The notes under the pieces: model-generated | Database searches by the model: none | Seen by the model: only the letters and a program-made list of their open reading frames with translations | Told to the model about the DNA's origin: nothing | Shown: positions 50,501-61,849 of the stretch, in pieces | Layout of the letters: every line of letters begins with the position of its first letter | Numbering within the stretch: position 1 is the first letter of the stretch | Position numbers and translations under genes: made by a program | Origin: Gonatopus flavifemur | Lineage: Eukaryota; Arthropoda; Insecta; Hymenoptera; Dryinidae | Length of the DNA stretch: 64,000 nt | Direction: 5' to 3' | NCBI GenBank assembly: GCA_018340375.1 | Contig: JAFFJZ010000031.1 | Span: forward strand, 2,718,642-2,782,641

Positions 50501-52497
50501 GATCTGGCTCAGCAAATTTTATTTGAACAAGATCCTTATGATACCGAGGATGACGAAATGGATAGAAGAATACAAAATTTAGCTGAGAAGGTCAGGAAAG
50601 CTGAAGAGAGGATAGAATTGAAACTCAAGGAACAAATTAGCCAACCAACCACTTCGAAAAATATCCCTGAAAACGAGGAATTAGAAATCAGTAATAGAAC
50701 CGGAAATCAATCAGTAATTCGAAAACAACCCCAGAACCATACTATATTTACACCTTCAGTGATTTCGCAACCCTTAGCTTTTTCTACGCCGTTAGAGAAA
50801 GATGTAACTCTAAAGGTAAAAACACTAGTAGTTCCAAGGCGAATAATTCAGTCAAATAAAAATTCCAATAGAAATTCTACAGGAATTCAGATCAATGACT
50901 TAGTACCCCCAGATATCGACCCCATCAGTCCATTGAATTTGGGACGAGCTTTGCAAGACGCGAAGTTTATGAAATATTCAGGGAGAATCTCACGTATCAA
51001 AAGTCGAATATTGTGCATTTTATTTCCTCAGACTGTGTGCTAATTACTCCCATCAATAAATTATTGTTGGATGTTGGAATTTCAGATTCAGAACAATTGA
51101 AAGGAGTTAAACCGAAATTGGGACAAGTGTTAGTAACTAAAGAGGGAAAACATAGAATTTTCAGTATAATTTTGAAAAACAGATGTTTTGATAAAATTTG
51201 GGAAAATGATTTGATCCTCGCTTCTGAAAATTCAAGAGAAACCTTGTTAAATTTGAATGTGAAGGAAATTAGAATGTCGAAAAATGAAGATTTTATGGAC
51301 GTCATCCCTCAAGGTATATTAATAGAAATATTAATGAATATTTTTGAACGAGATTATATAGAAATTACCATCTGCTACGGTAAAGTTGAGATACCCTCCG
51401 AAGAACTCCGTTCTGGTATAATTGCAGAATACCACGGAAGTTTGATAGGTGGACATAAGGGAATGAATAAAACGTATCGTAGAGTTCGTGAAAAATTCTA
51501 TTGAACAGGTATGAGGAATGATATTCAAAATTACATCCGTAATTGCAATAGTTGTCAGAATCAAAAGTTGATAAGAGCCAAAATTAAAGAACCAATGATT
51601 ATAACCGATACCCCGATAGAAGCATTTGCAAAAGTTTCATTAGACACCGTTGGTTCATTACCAATAACCCCCAGTGGGAATAGGCATATTTTAACTTTGC
51701 AGGATCATCTTACAAAATTTTGCATTGCAGTTCCCATTTCAGACATAAAAGCTGTAACCGTAGCTCATGCTATGGTAACTAATTTGATTTTGCAATATGG
51801 AGCACCCTTAGCTATATTAACTGATAGGGGCACAACTTTCGTAAACAAATTATTCACACAAATTGCGAAAATATTCAAAATCAGTGATTTAACTACTTCT
51901 GGATATAGACCTCAGACGAATGGTAGTTTAGAAAGGAGTTATATCGTTTTAACAGAATATATAAGCCATTATTTGTCTGATTTTGATGATTGGGATAAAA
52001 TTGTACCTTTTGCAATATTCTCGTATAATACCTCAGTTCATGAAGCCACTAACTTTACACCTTTTGAATTAAATTTTGGTAGATTGGCACGAATTCCAAC
52101 TTCTTTCCCCTCGGGAGAAAAATTAATCACATATGATTCTTATGCACATGATTTGATTTCACGATTGATAGAAATGCAAACAATAGCTGGGAAAAATTTG
52201 ATAGAAGCGAGAGGACGATCAAAAATTCATTACGATCAGAAAGCGCGACCATTCCAAGGGGAAATAGGAGATTGAGTGCGTGTCCTGGTGGAACCAAAAC
52301 GAGGAAAATTCACTCCCGAATACCATGGTCCATATAAAATTGTCGGTATATTTGAGGAGGGAAATATTTTATTGAAAGATTCTAACGGAAAACTCTTCAC
52401 AAAACATGCAGATAAATTGGAGTTGACACCCGAAAATGAAGGGGGTAGTGATTTCTCTCTTTCTCGTATTCCTGATGAGAACGAATGGGAAAAGTAA
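47562..52497 (+). pseudogene. pol: pol: protease, RT, RNase H, integrase (broken)
   Basis: Polymerase polyprotein. Protease active site FIDTGADVN (about 47562-47588); RT fingers with WRMVIDFRKLNSQTIGDAYPLP; palm [13 protein letters not shown]; catalytic box YLDG (48854-48865) where the family has YLDD or YVDD; RNase H with LTTDASDLAIGAVLSQ and YSTTEKECLAVLY; a long charged spacer; integrase HHCC zinc finger (HGSLIGGHKGMNKTYRRV...C..C) and the DDE core with SLDTVG, LTDRGTTF and QTNGSLERS. Breaks: TGA 48639, a frameshift near 48806, TAG near 48940, TGA 50144, a frameshift near 51020, TGA 51502 (replacing Trp) and TGA 52273 (replacing Trp). The last 60 bp overlap env. Confidence 0.92.
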
Positions 52498-54415
52498 CTA
52501 CCAAATCACTGAAGTGGACACTAACACCGGCTTATATTATGAAAGACTGTTCAACATCCGATTGCAGCGTGCTGAGTGGAGAGTGATAATAGTGATGGAC
52601 ACTGAAGAACTGAAAATTAAATTTCCATTCGAAACAGAACTTTTAAATAAAACTGACAAACTCTGTTTGAAGTACAAGTCACAATTCGAGTGTGACATAT
52701 CTTTGAGGAAAGAATACATAGACAATAAACTGCAAAAAGCTTTAAAAATCCATGAAGAAATAAAAATATTGCTCAGCGAAGTGGTGAAGCCACGTTCAGA
52801 GAATTATCCTACAAGAACAATAGTTAAACGACTAGTACCTTTTGGATTCGTGGGAACACTCATTAAAGATCTTTTTGGAACACTATCCACAGAAGATTCG
52901 GACCATTTTAAAAATGAAATCAATCAGCTTCACAGTGATAATAAACAAATAGTGCAGATCGTGAACAACCAGACTCATATAATTGCAAGTAATTTACATC
53001 GATTACAAGAAACCATTGAGAATCACGAAAGAGCCATAGCCAAGAATACTTAAAGATCAAATTCACTAATGAAAGAGTTGGAAAAATGGGTAATTGAATA
53101 ACATTTAGCGGACCTTCAATATGTAATGAGCCAATGTATAAATCAAATAGAAGAATTTTTAGATCACTTCCTGATTGAGGGTCGTGATCTTGTAAATACA
53201 TTATATCTGGCACAAATCGGAAAAGTGCATTCGTCATTGTTAAAACATACAAAATTGAAGCAAATGATCGAAGAAATTCATAGTAGTGTGCACGAATTTG
53301 GAATACCAGTACCCCATCAAAGCTTAAGCATCGAAGAAATTTCGGACATTTCTACAGTATCCACCTCACGAATGGATAAAAGACTCGCTTTCACTTTGCA
53401 TATACCATTGGTAGACCGGATAAATTACGATATTTTTCGTTTACACTCCTGGCCAGTAATACAAAATTTAACTGGATTCACGGCATCTGCGTACATAGAA
53501 CCAGAAAACACATATCTTGGGGTGAATTACGCAAACGGATTGTACTTCTCAGCTAACGAAAAGTTCATTACTTCATGTCATCGAAAGTATAAACTTTGCA
53601 CTCCAAGCCTTCCGTTACGAAAAATAGAAAACTCCGAATCCTGTGAACTGATGTTATTATTGAATCCAAAAGCTGATAAATTACATAATTGTAATATTAA
53701 ACTGAATATGAATCATCAGCCTTACTGGAATAAATTAGAAATGTCGAATTCTTGGCTGTTTGCATTAAATGAAACAGAAAGTTTACAATTAATTTGTCCG
53801 AACGAAAATTTAGAACTTATAACTATTCAAGGATCTGGAATATTAGAATTTAACCCAAATTGTGTAATCAAAAGTGCCTATATCACTTTAATGAATCCTA
53901 AAATATTGGAAAGTACCGAACAATATTATTATACTCCATTAATCACGTTGAACATTTCACTTGTGTCGTCTACAATATCGAAATCAATAGACTTAGGAAT
54001 ATTCAATGGAACAATAGGTCCGATCGTTGAGAAAGCTTTTAAGAACGCTAATATACATTCACTAACGGACTTGGAACGAAAATTAGAAGAAATAGGGTCC
54101 CACTCGCGCAGTAAACAAAAACAGTCCAATTTCAACTTTTACCTTATTATGATGCAGATTATCACTGTAGGTGGTGGTTTTACGTACATTTTCAAGGGAC
54201 AATTATGGAAACTGACATTCGGACTTATGATTGAACGGCTGAGATGTTGCGGCGTATCAGGGAGGAACAGAGCTCAAGGGACCTGTCGCGCCCGAGATCC
54301 AGAGACAGGAGGACATTCGGAAGAGAACCTTGATCCAGACCCGCGACCCAGAGGAAGTGCGGGAGACGCTCGCCCAAGGCAGAACTTGCCAACTCAACAG
54401 GCTCTCATTAACTGA
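52436..54415 (+). pseudogene. env: env-like glycoprotein gene (two in-frame stops)
   Basis: Envelope gene of the errantivirus kind, overlapping the end of pol by 62 bp in another frame. ATG at 52436; residues 2-15 form a hydrophobic signal peptide. At residues 127-150 a basic site is followed by a hydrophobic Gly/Phe-rich segment, the arrangement of the cleavage site and fusion peptide in baculovirus F-type proteins; a heptad-like region with Asn-glycosylation sites follows. TAA codons at 53051-53053 and 53099-53101 interrupt the frame. The ectodomain continues from 53126, with cysteines, and a membrane segment lies at about 54140-54215. An unusual GC-rich Arg/Gly/Pro tail runs to the TGA at 54413. 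Not functional as it stands. Confidence 0.85.
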
Positions 54416-54540
54416 GTTCAATACTTATAATGTTGAACATTTTTCCTGAGACAACTTTCCTCATTACTCTTATTCAGATATAAAACTATCATTTTAATAA
54501 CATGAGAATTAATATCCTTGGTTGTGATGCTGGTTGTTAG
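54416..54540 (+). promoter_or_regulatory. env/F-box spacer with possible splice acceptor
   Basis: 125 AT-rich bases between the env stop and the ATG of the extra gene. The sequence ends GATGCTGGTTGTTAG directly before the ATG at 54541, so a 3' splice site could place this ATG first on a spliced subgenomic RNA, in the way errantivirus env is expressed. The pyrimidine tract is weak. Confidence 0.4.
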
Positions 54541-56235
54541 ATGAATCCAGGGGTGAAAACATCCAGCACCCGGAAGCTGTTCGTGGCAAGATTGAAGCAG
54601 AGAACCAAGCGGAAACACCTGGAAAAATTATCCAAATCTTTTGGCGCAAAGAGAGGCGTAGTGGTCCGAGGGAGCGAGTGTAGCACGGGCTTCGTCGAGT
54701 TCGACTCTGCAGAGGAGGCTAACAAGGCGTTAATCTGGAGCGCGGAACGGGAGGTGGTCTTGCACGGGAATAAGCTGATCATCGAAAAAGCTGACCCCTG
54801 GCAGGAGGAAAGATCGGTGCGGAGAAGACGAGAGGACCCTGGTCCTGATCCCTTGGAAGGGTTGAACATCAGATTCCCCGGAATGCTACCGGAACTTCCT
54901 GTTGAGGTTTTAAGCGGGATAATCTCTGAGTTGTCGTACGTTGACCGTGCACGGATGGAGCGGGTTTCTCGAGTATGGAGACAGAGTAGTTTGGATTCCC
55001 ATCGGGCAGGAAGGGTCTTGGACATAACCGATTGGAGGTGGAGCGACAGCTGGAACATGCACTCCGCGCAGTTGCGTTGGGTGCCGAAACGTTCGCCAAA
55101 CCTGGAAATTCTGAAAGTAACCAACAGCCAACGAGCAGAACATCTGGAGCCGCGGATCTTCACTATCGTAGCGAAGTGTTGCACGAAGTTAAGGGAAATC
55201 GACACCACCGGAGCTACGGTGAGGACTGGATTTTTGGAAAAATTAGCTGAAAACGTGACATGTCTGACTTCCCTCCGATTGGGAAAATGTATGGGTCCCG
55301 TTGATACTCAATTGGAAAGGATTATAACAAACAATCCAGGTTTGATCACCATCCATATGAAAGACAATTTGATTACGGGCGAGTCACTTAAGCGCATGGC
55401 TAGAGATTTGGATTCACTGGAGTTCATCGACTGCAGCTCTCTCAAAACGGAGGCTTTCAACACCCTGTTGTTGCGTACGAGAGGGTTTAATTCGCTATCC
55501 GTAAGTCAGTGCCTTGGCCCGAGAGATAGTCAGGTGTTGGGAGCTCTTATCATGAATAACGAGCTGGGGAAAACCATGCAGGCTATGAAATTCCACAACT
55601 GTCAGTTCGCGATGCCATTACCACTTGAAGAGGAGGATGAACTACCCGAGGGAGAAGTGCGAGGTCCGTGGGCGGAATTACCCGTGGGACCAAAGTCGCA
55701 TTCTTTACCTACAATATACAACAACTTGACCGTCCTGCACGTGACTTTCTGCGGGTGGATAAACAACAGTTTCATCATGGAAGTTGGCCTCTCATTGAAA
55801 TCACTGGAGGACCTAGACATAACGGATTGTACGAACATTGACGGCTACGATGCTCTGGACCCCTTAGCAGGATTGGATCACCTAAGAATCCTAGGCATGA
55901 GCAATCTCCACATCGAAGTAGGAGGTGGTACCTTACGAGAGTTGAACCGACTCCAGAGAATCGAATGTAGGGACAATCCCTGCATCACAGATGAGGACAT
56001 TTGTGGAATGATGTGACGAAATGACCAACTGCAACACCTGAGTCTCGAGGGCTGCAGCGCTATTGGGAGGGCTGTAGTGGATACTGCATACGAGATTGTC
56101 CAACGACCTACACCCGGGCCCAGTAGAGCGCTCGATATCTTCCTCGGCGGGACGACAGCAGTGCGACATCGAAGAGACAGGAGAAATGTTTTCCTCAACA
56201 TTTATTATGAGCGAATGACGAGCCCCTTGTTTTAG
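54541..56235 (+). pseudogene. Captured RRM-F-box-LRR gene inside the LTR element
   Basis: Extra gene between env and the 3' LTR. ATG at 54541; open for 491 codons to a TGA at 56014-56016, after which the same frame runs 72 more codons with LRR-like QLQHLSLEGCSAIGR to a TAG at 56233-56235. Domains: RRM at residues 11-86 (RNP2 KLFVARL, RNP1 STGFVEFDS); F-box at 116-154 (LPELPVEVLSGIISELSYVDRARMERVSRVWR without gaps, fitting the LPxEVLxxI...V..VW pattern); then leucine-rich repeats at 186-490, AMN1-like with C and D turns (LTSLRLGKC, LEDLDITDC). F-box proteins bring LRR-bound targets to SCF ubiquitin ligases; the RRM suggests an RNA-linked target or location. GC content is clearly higher than in pol. 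One premature stop against many in gag/pol/env. Function inferred from domains only. Confidence 0.85.
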
Positions 56236-57393
56236 TCGCGGGTGGTTTGAAAAGTATTAATGCGTGAGCATATCTTTTTCGATACGATTCAATCCGGCTG
56301 CGGCGACGCAGGGGTCTCTATCTGTTCGTAATGGTTACTGAAGGCGTCGTCCAGATGTAAGATTGAATTTATGTGCGGGGAGTGATACACCATTACTATT
56401 TAAAACTATCTCATTACACACATCGATTAGTGCATGCGTGTGTGCATATGCGAGTATGCACATGTATATGCATATCCGATTTTTAGTCACGATCGATGTG
56501 GAGTACAGAAATGAAATTGAGGTAGTGAGTGGTGAATGACTCTCCTCGCAAGATGGAACCGGTATGATCTGCGGACAAAAACAAATGCGTTGAAAGGAGA
56601 TACATTCTCTGAATTCTACTCATGTCGATTAGTATAGATATACATCAGGTTCAACCTAGATCGGCATGGGGGTATTGATGCATAAAAGAAAGCCTGCGGG
56701 TCATATTGGGAAGATATAGACCTTATCCGGATTGGAATATTTATATATATACATTGAACATAGTTGGATCACCCACTGATGGTGTCATCTCCTTCGAACA
56801 GAGTTGGAATTCGATTTGACTTTCACACACACACGCAAGTCGAAGTTGACTCAGTTCGCCCAATTTTGGAGTGCTTATCTTCCTAAACCGTAATTCAGCA
56901 TGAATGTCTCAAATTGAGCTCTCATGTTGATTAGTGTGAGAACACATCAGGTTAAACCTAGATCACCATGAGAAGACTCATCGTAGACTCATGACACACT
57001 ATATCGCAGTCAGAGTGCATTTCGGAATTGAATCGAAAATTTCGGAGGGTCAACTCGGGTTCCAATTGAGTTTGTGAGGAACAGACCTTGCTACGGATAT
57101 TCGGAATGATTTAATCGAAACCAGATTTGGGATCGAAAAACATTCACATCGACGTGAATTGAGACATTGTATCAGGGGTGGGGTCTGATATAACGGAGAG
57201 GGGCGACAGTACCGACTTCCGGCGTTTCCTTTTCCTATTTGTATTGTATTGAAACAACTCTTACTCAATTTAGTCCGAAATAATGTGAGAGGCGCTGGAA
57301 CGCGAGGTCGCTCGAATCAACATGTTCTATATTGTGTTATGATTGGCTGGCATCTCCGAGCCTTAGATTGTAATCGTCGGGACAACGATTGCA
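56236..57393 (+). other. 3' untranslated region of the LTR element
   Basis: 1.16 kb without a recognised gene. Short near-repeats occur, for instance CATCAGGTTCAACCTAGATC near 56645 and CATCAGGTTAAACCTAGATC near 56947, about 300 bp apart. Possibly includes 3' sequence that came along with the captured gene. Confidence 0.55.
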
Positions 57394-57408
57394 GTAAGGG
57401 GGGAGAAG
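57394..57408 (+). promoter_or_regulatory. Polypurine tract
   Basis: AAGGGGGGAGAAG immediately before the 3' LTR TG, the expected plus-strand primer position. Confidence 0.9.
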
Positions 57409-58617
57409 TGTTACGTTCCGATACGTAGTTCTGTCGGAATTTGAGAATCGGGTGACCTCGGAGGGTACGGAAAGAGTTGTGACTCTTTATGATGGATCGA
57501 GGGCTACCACGATTGGGTTAGCGCTGGCAAAGGGCCGCAAGGAGCCCTAAACTTTCCCTCTTAGTCTCTCTAGCATTATATTTTTCTTTTAAATATTAAC
57601 AAATCAAGTAAATTCATTCGAAAAACCGATCTTTTTCTCTTTTCTTTCTAAAATAATTCATAATTCAAATTTTTCAAACAAATAAATGAATTTAGAATAG
57701 TATCGAGTTTGAAATAGTAGGCATATCATTTGTAGCTGACTCATCACGAAAGTTCTATGAAATTCACCGAGACAAAGGTCTCTTTGTTTCATTTTGCTTG
57801 CAACTCAGTATCCGTCATATCTGGTTACATTACTCATCAACCGTTTCCCCATGGCTCTTACGTGACGTAATGCCAGTTGCGGCCATCATGGTATTAACGG
57901 AAAAGTGCGACTATGCGAGGACTGATTCGTTTGTCTGAGTGAGCTTCGACACACCCTTCTTCTTGTGGGAGGACTGTCGAAGTTTGCTTCGAAGACGAGG
58001 AAAAAGAAACGTCACTCTCGTTTGCCTTTTTGAGTCGCGAAGTTGCGCTCGGTACTTCGAAGTCCGCGTTTTCATCAAGTCTTTCGTAGGAGGGATATAG
58101 AAGGAACTTAGATGTGTTATCTCAATCTTGTCGAGTTTTATCGTTGACTTGTGTCAAATCTACATTTGTGCAGTAATCTATTTGTGAACTATTTTTGGAT
58201 AATGAGTGACATAAAATTGTTGAAGTAAAATGAACTAAACCAAAGTGCATTTAAACCAAAATTACGGTGTAATCATTCTTCGTTTCCTGGGAGCATCTTC
58301 CTCATCCCAAATTAATCAAAGGAAAGAAAGAAAGAGCGAGAGAGAGAGAGAGAGAGAGAAAAAAATTCCGTACAAGCAGTCGGTAATTCGAATATACGAG
58401 AAAAGGTAGGAATCTTTCGTTATCGTTTCCATCCAATTAATCCTGACAATCAGAGAGATTTGAATCAACCATCCTGTATAGGATGAAAAGAAAAATTTTC
58501 AATTAAAATATTCGAAGATCAATCAAATTCGAAATTTGTATTGTTACGTATCGTTATTATACGAGGTTACTCGTATAAATCTGAATTCAGTTTCAAAGAA
58601 AACGACAATACGTAACA
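57409..58617 (+). repeat. 3' LTR, 1209 bp
   Basis: Same ends as the 5' LTR. Shorter mainly through a contracted GA repeat (about 58333-58358). Followed by the ATAT duplication at 58618-58621. Confidence 0.95.
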
Positions 58618-58621
58618 ATAT

Positions 58622-59015
58622 AATTATATTGATGACAAAATTTAGTCGCGCTTGCTCATGATTCAAATCTGTTCAAATCGTTTCGAGATTAACGGTTTGA
58701 GTGGGTTTGAGAACTCTACACCGGAATCATCGTATTCAGCATCACCAACTATAAGTCGGTGAATGTTGTTCATTGCTTAATTTTTGTAAAACTGGCGAAC
58801 CGTATTGTCATCTCTTATTGAATTAATCAATGAACTAATTCCATCACTTCTGAGCCATCGCTGGCAATCCCACTCACAATTGATAATATGATTGGCCGGT
58901 TATATGAAGAATAGCCAATTGCCAGAGTTGGGTACTCATGACCAGTGGTTTTTTACCACGATGCCAAGCATTGTGGGTTTTTTTCACCACCCTAAGGTCT
59001 ATCAAATTTTGGTAA
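58622..59015. other. Unrecognised DNA
   Basis: No gene seen between the LTR element and the palindrome cluster. Confidence 0.5.
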
Positions 59016-59310
59016 GGTATCACAATCCCGCCAGTTCATTACCCCGAACATCCATAAGCCCGACTGTTCAGAATACCGACTTTTCACAATCCCGAATCAT
59101 TGAATCGCTTGGAATTATGCATTTGGATCACTTGGAAAGTTATTAGCTACGTTTATACTGGGAAGACCAAACTGCGATTGGCCCTCCCGGTGTAAACGTA
59201 CCAATTATTCATGATTCGGGATTGTGAAAAGTCGGTATTCTGAACAGTCGGGATTGTAAACTTCGGACTTATGGATGTTCGGGATTATGAACTGGTGGGA
59301 TTGTGATACC
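59016..59310. repeat. Palindrome 1
   Basis: Arms 59016-59100 and 59211-59310 carry TCACAATCCCG, CGAACATCCATAAG and CAGAATACCGACTTTTCACA in opposite orientation. A smaller inverted pair (TACGTTTATACTGGGA, about 59150-59200) lies in the loop. Confidence 0.8.
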
Positions 59311-59469
59311 TCACCTCAAATTTTCAACACAAACCTTAGATACAATACCTTCGGGTAAATTCTTAAATAACATAATGACTTCCGCTATCTCTGTTCCTGA
59401 GGAACCCTGAACATCGTGTTGGGGCAGGGACAGGATAGGCTCTTACGAGAGCCTTTACTGACCCTGTAA

Positions 59470-59645
59470 CGGGAGCATCTAAATGTCCCCAATGTTCAAT
59501 AACCCTAATGGTCTTTGTCCCTAAATTTTATGTGCCGAAATTTTATGTCCCTAATGTTCAATATTACGAAATTCCGGCACATAGAATTTAGGGACGAAGA
59601 CCATTAGGGTTATTGAACATTAGGGACATTGAGATGCTACCCCCT
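59470..59645. repeat. Palindrome 2 (GGTAGCATCT type)
   Basis: Near-complete foldback of 175 bp with AATGTTCAATAACCCTAATG and GTCTTTGTCCCTAAATTTTA in both arms; ends GGGAGCATCT and AGATGCTACCCCC. Confidence 0.85.
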
Positions 59646-60067
59646 GTAACAACACTAGTTGGCAAGCGGCTCACTGGAGGGGGCATTGGCTGGGGCCCCT
59701 CCATCCCCCTTCTTTCTTCTTTATTTTTCCAGAGTTGGCGGATTTTCAGTAGCTTCCCCGCTTTCAGCTACTGTCCCAGCTAACACAAAGTTCATCGATG
59801 GATTCTTAAGGAACTCTCCAAGAACTCTAGGGTTCAAATGAAGTTCTTGATGAACTCCTCACGAACTCTGTGTTATCTGGGCTACGTAGCGTTACCACCT
59901 AACGGATTTTTCAAATTCTCGTGTTGGAAGTTCCCTTCAAGGCCAATTCCACCCACCCGATTCAAAATTCAAACCAGGTTTGACTCCAAAATCGACCAAT
60001 CAGAATTCAGGATTCACGACCTCAACCTTGATTAAATGTTGAACTTAGTTGGTAGGATTGGCCTTTA

Positions 60068-60325
60068 ATAGGTAGTATCTCAATGTCCCTAATGTTCAAT
60101 ATCCCTAATGGTCTTCGTGCTCAAATTTTATGTACCAAAATTCTCTGTCCCTGATGTTCAATACATCGAAATTCGCTGATTCATCAATTCCTAGTAACGT
60201 ACTAGAGATTCCCTAGGAATTGATGAATCAGCAAATTTCGATATATTGAACATTAAGGACATAGAATTTTGGTACATTGAATTTAGGCACAAAGACCATT
60301 AGGGACATTGAGATGCTACCCCCTA
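60068..60325. repeat. Palindrome 3 (same family as 2)
   Basis: Ends GGTAGTATCTCAATGTCCCT and AGGGACATTGAGATGCTACC; arms repeat the TTCAATA...CCCTAATGGTCTT phrase of palindrome 2; the core adds GATTCATCAATTCCTAG and its complement. Confidence 0.85.
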
Positions 60326-60391
60326 ATAATATCATAGGATCATTGACATACAAGAGCCTGCCGGAAGAAATAAGGCCGAATCGAAATAAGG

Positions 60392-60521
60392 CCGGGGACT
60401 CATGCTAGCGATTGTCGCGCGCGACATCATTAGAAGAAAGCAGAGGAAAGATACTCTCAATTCGGATCTCCTTTTTCTTCTAATGATGTCGCGCACGACA
60501 GTCGCTTGCATGAGTACCCGG
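60392..60521. repeat. Palindrome 4
   Basis: Arms 60392-60437 and 60475-60521 share GGACTCATGC and TGTCGCGCGCGACATCATTA-type sequence inverted; the centre is short and A-rich. Confidence 0.8.
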
Positions 60522-60598
60522 GGTGAGACTTGAAAATCACTATGGGTTACTAGTCATACTTTGATTAGGGTGCTCTCCCATGCGATAGATTATTCATC

Positions 60599-60737
60599 CG
60601 GAACGGAACACTTTAGATGCTTCCGATTGTGAAAGCCCTTGGCCCCAGGGGCTATGAAAATTAACTCCCATTGGCTGATTCATGCCCCCTGAGGCCAAGA
60701 GCTTTCACAATCGGAAGCATCATTTATCTTCCGTTCC
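60599..60737. repeat. Palindrome 5
   Basis: Arms share GGAACGGAA...GATGCTTCCGATTGTGAAAGC and GGCC...GGCC; inverted, 45-50 bp each. Confidence 0.8.
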
Positions 60738-60885
60738 GTCGAAAACAGGTGCCCTTGTCTCCCATGAACCGGAATACACTCCGGCGGAATGGGAAATTGG
60801 CCAATCAATGAGGAAATATATATTTCCATTGGAATCCTTCATGAGAAATAGCCGATACATTCCATTTAAAGTTGTTGCGGCCGGA

Positions 60886-61283
60886 ATGATTTCGATCCAT
60901 GGGAGACCAGCGGTATTTGGGTCAAACAGAACGGAATGACTACCCGTACAGCACCACTACCGATGGGATACGTCGCCTCCTCGTGGAATTTAGAAGGAAA
61001 ATGCGTGGATGGCGTGATTCGGTGGAGGAACGGTGGCTCGATGTAGAAGCAACGTGAAGGCAACGCAGAAAAGTCCACATGAAAATCGAGACCGGACATT
61101 TTCTGCGTTGCCTTCACGTTGCTTCCACATCGAGCCACCGTTCCTTCACCAAATCACGTCATCCACGCATTTTCTTCCTGAATTCTACGTGGAGGCGACG
61201 TACCCCATCGGTGGCGGTGTTGTACGGGTACTGAAATCCCTGTTCCGTTCCGATTCAATTTCAGTGCCATGGAAGATCACCCC
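60886..61283. repeat. Palindrome 6, ~400 bp
   Basis: Arms about 60886-61066 and 61092-61283 share CGATGGG...ACGTCGCCTCC, ATGCGTGGATG, GAACGGTGGCTCGATGT and CGTGAAGGCAACGCAGAAAA inverted. Open frames on both strands here mirror each other and are artefacts. Confidence 0.85.
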
Positions 61284-61284
61284 A

Positions 61285-61503
61285 GGGGGCATAATCTCAA
61301 ATTGAACATTCTCAAATGGATTTCAGCGCTGCCGTACGGTAGTACAGTGAACTATTTGACACAGATACAACTAACACAAACAATGAACAAATCACACCGA
61401 TTTTCGAATGAGTGTTAGTGTATACATGTAAAATAGTTTACTGTACTACCTTATGGCGGCGCTGAAATCCGTTTGAAAATTTTTTATTCCAGATTATGCC
61501 CCC
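61285..61503. repeat. Palindrome 7, GGGGGCATAATCT ends
   Basis: Both ends read GGGGGCATAATCT inward, and arms share GGATTTCAGCGC and GGTAGTACAGT. Flanks GATCACCCC and GGATCACCC suggest a short imperfect duplication. Confidence 0.85.
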
Positions 61504-61587
61504 AGGATCACCCTTACAATAATAGTTACTAAAAATGTTTATGTTTTATTTCGATTCGACCTTATTTTATTGTGATTAACTACCATT

Positions 61588-61727
61588 AGCTGTGTTCGTT
61601 CTAACGTGTTTCAAGTTGCCCCAACCTGCTCCAAATATTTTTGATTCGCTCTTCTCGTTATACAAATGAATTGATTGGTCCGGTGCAGGTTGGAGCAACT
61701 TAGAACACGTTTGAACGAACAAAGCTA
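61588..61727. repeat. Palindrome 8
   Basis: Arms of about 43 bp, AGCTGTGTTCGTTCTAACGT and CAACTTAGAACACGTTTGAA, inverted, with CAACCTGC in the inner part. Confidence 0.8.
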
Positions 61728-61849
61728 TTATAGCCAACTTATTTTATAGCCAACTAACCTCTACCGATAAACACAAGCCATCCAATCGCACCTCTCTCTT
61801 TGCGCGCGTTCCCATTGGCGCGCTCACTCCAGTATGTATTGAGCTCAAT

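Larger units (their letters stand above)
42360..58617 (+). mobile_element. Gypsy/errantivirus-like LTR retroelement with env and an extra F-box gene
   Basis: 16.3-kb complete provirus-like element. 5' LTR 42360-43609, PBS at 43615, long leader, gag (46220-47490), pol (47562-52497), env (52436-54415), an additional RRM/F-box/LRR gene (54541-56235), polypurine tract, and 3' LTR 57409-58617. LTRs start TGTTACG and end CGTAACA. A 4-bp duplication ATAT flanks the element, fitting the alternating purine-pyrimidine targets of gypsy-type elements. pol order is protease, RT, RNase H, integrase, as in Metaviridae. LTRs differ by scattered substitutions (roughly one per 20-30 bases in stretches I compared) and by the length of a GA repeat. 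gag, pol and env all contain stops or frameshifts, so this copy is defective. Described as an old genomic copy only. Confidence 0.93.

Noticed and set aside
54537..55250. Long antisense and shifted frames over the F-box gene
   Set aside because: GC-rich coding DNA leaves other frames open; only the 54541 frame shows domains.
60682..61305. Three 85-90-codon frames with similar peptides on both strands
   Set aside because: They are the two arms of palindrome 6 translated from either strand.
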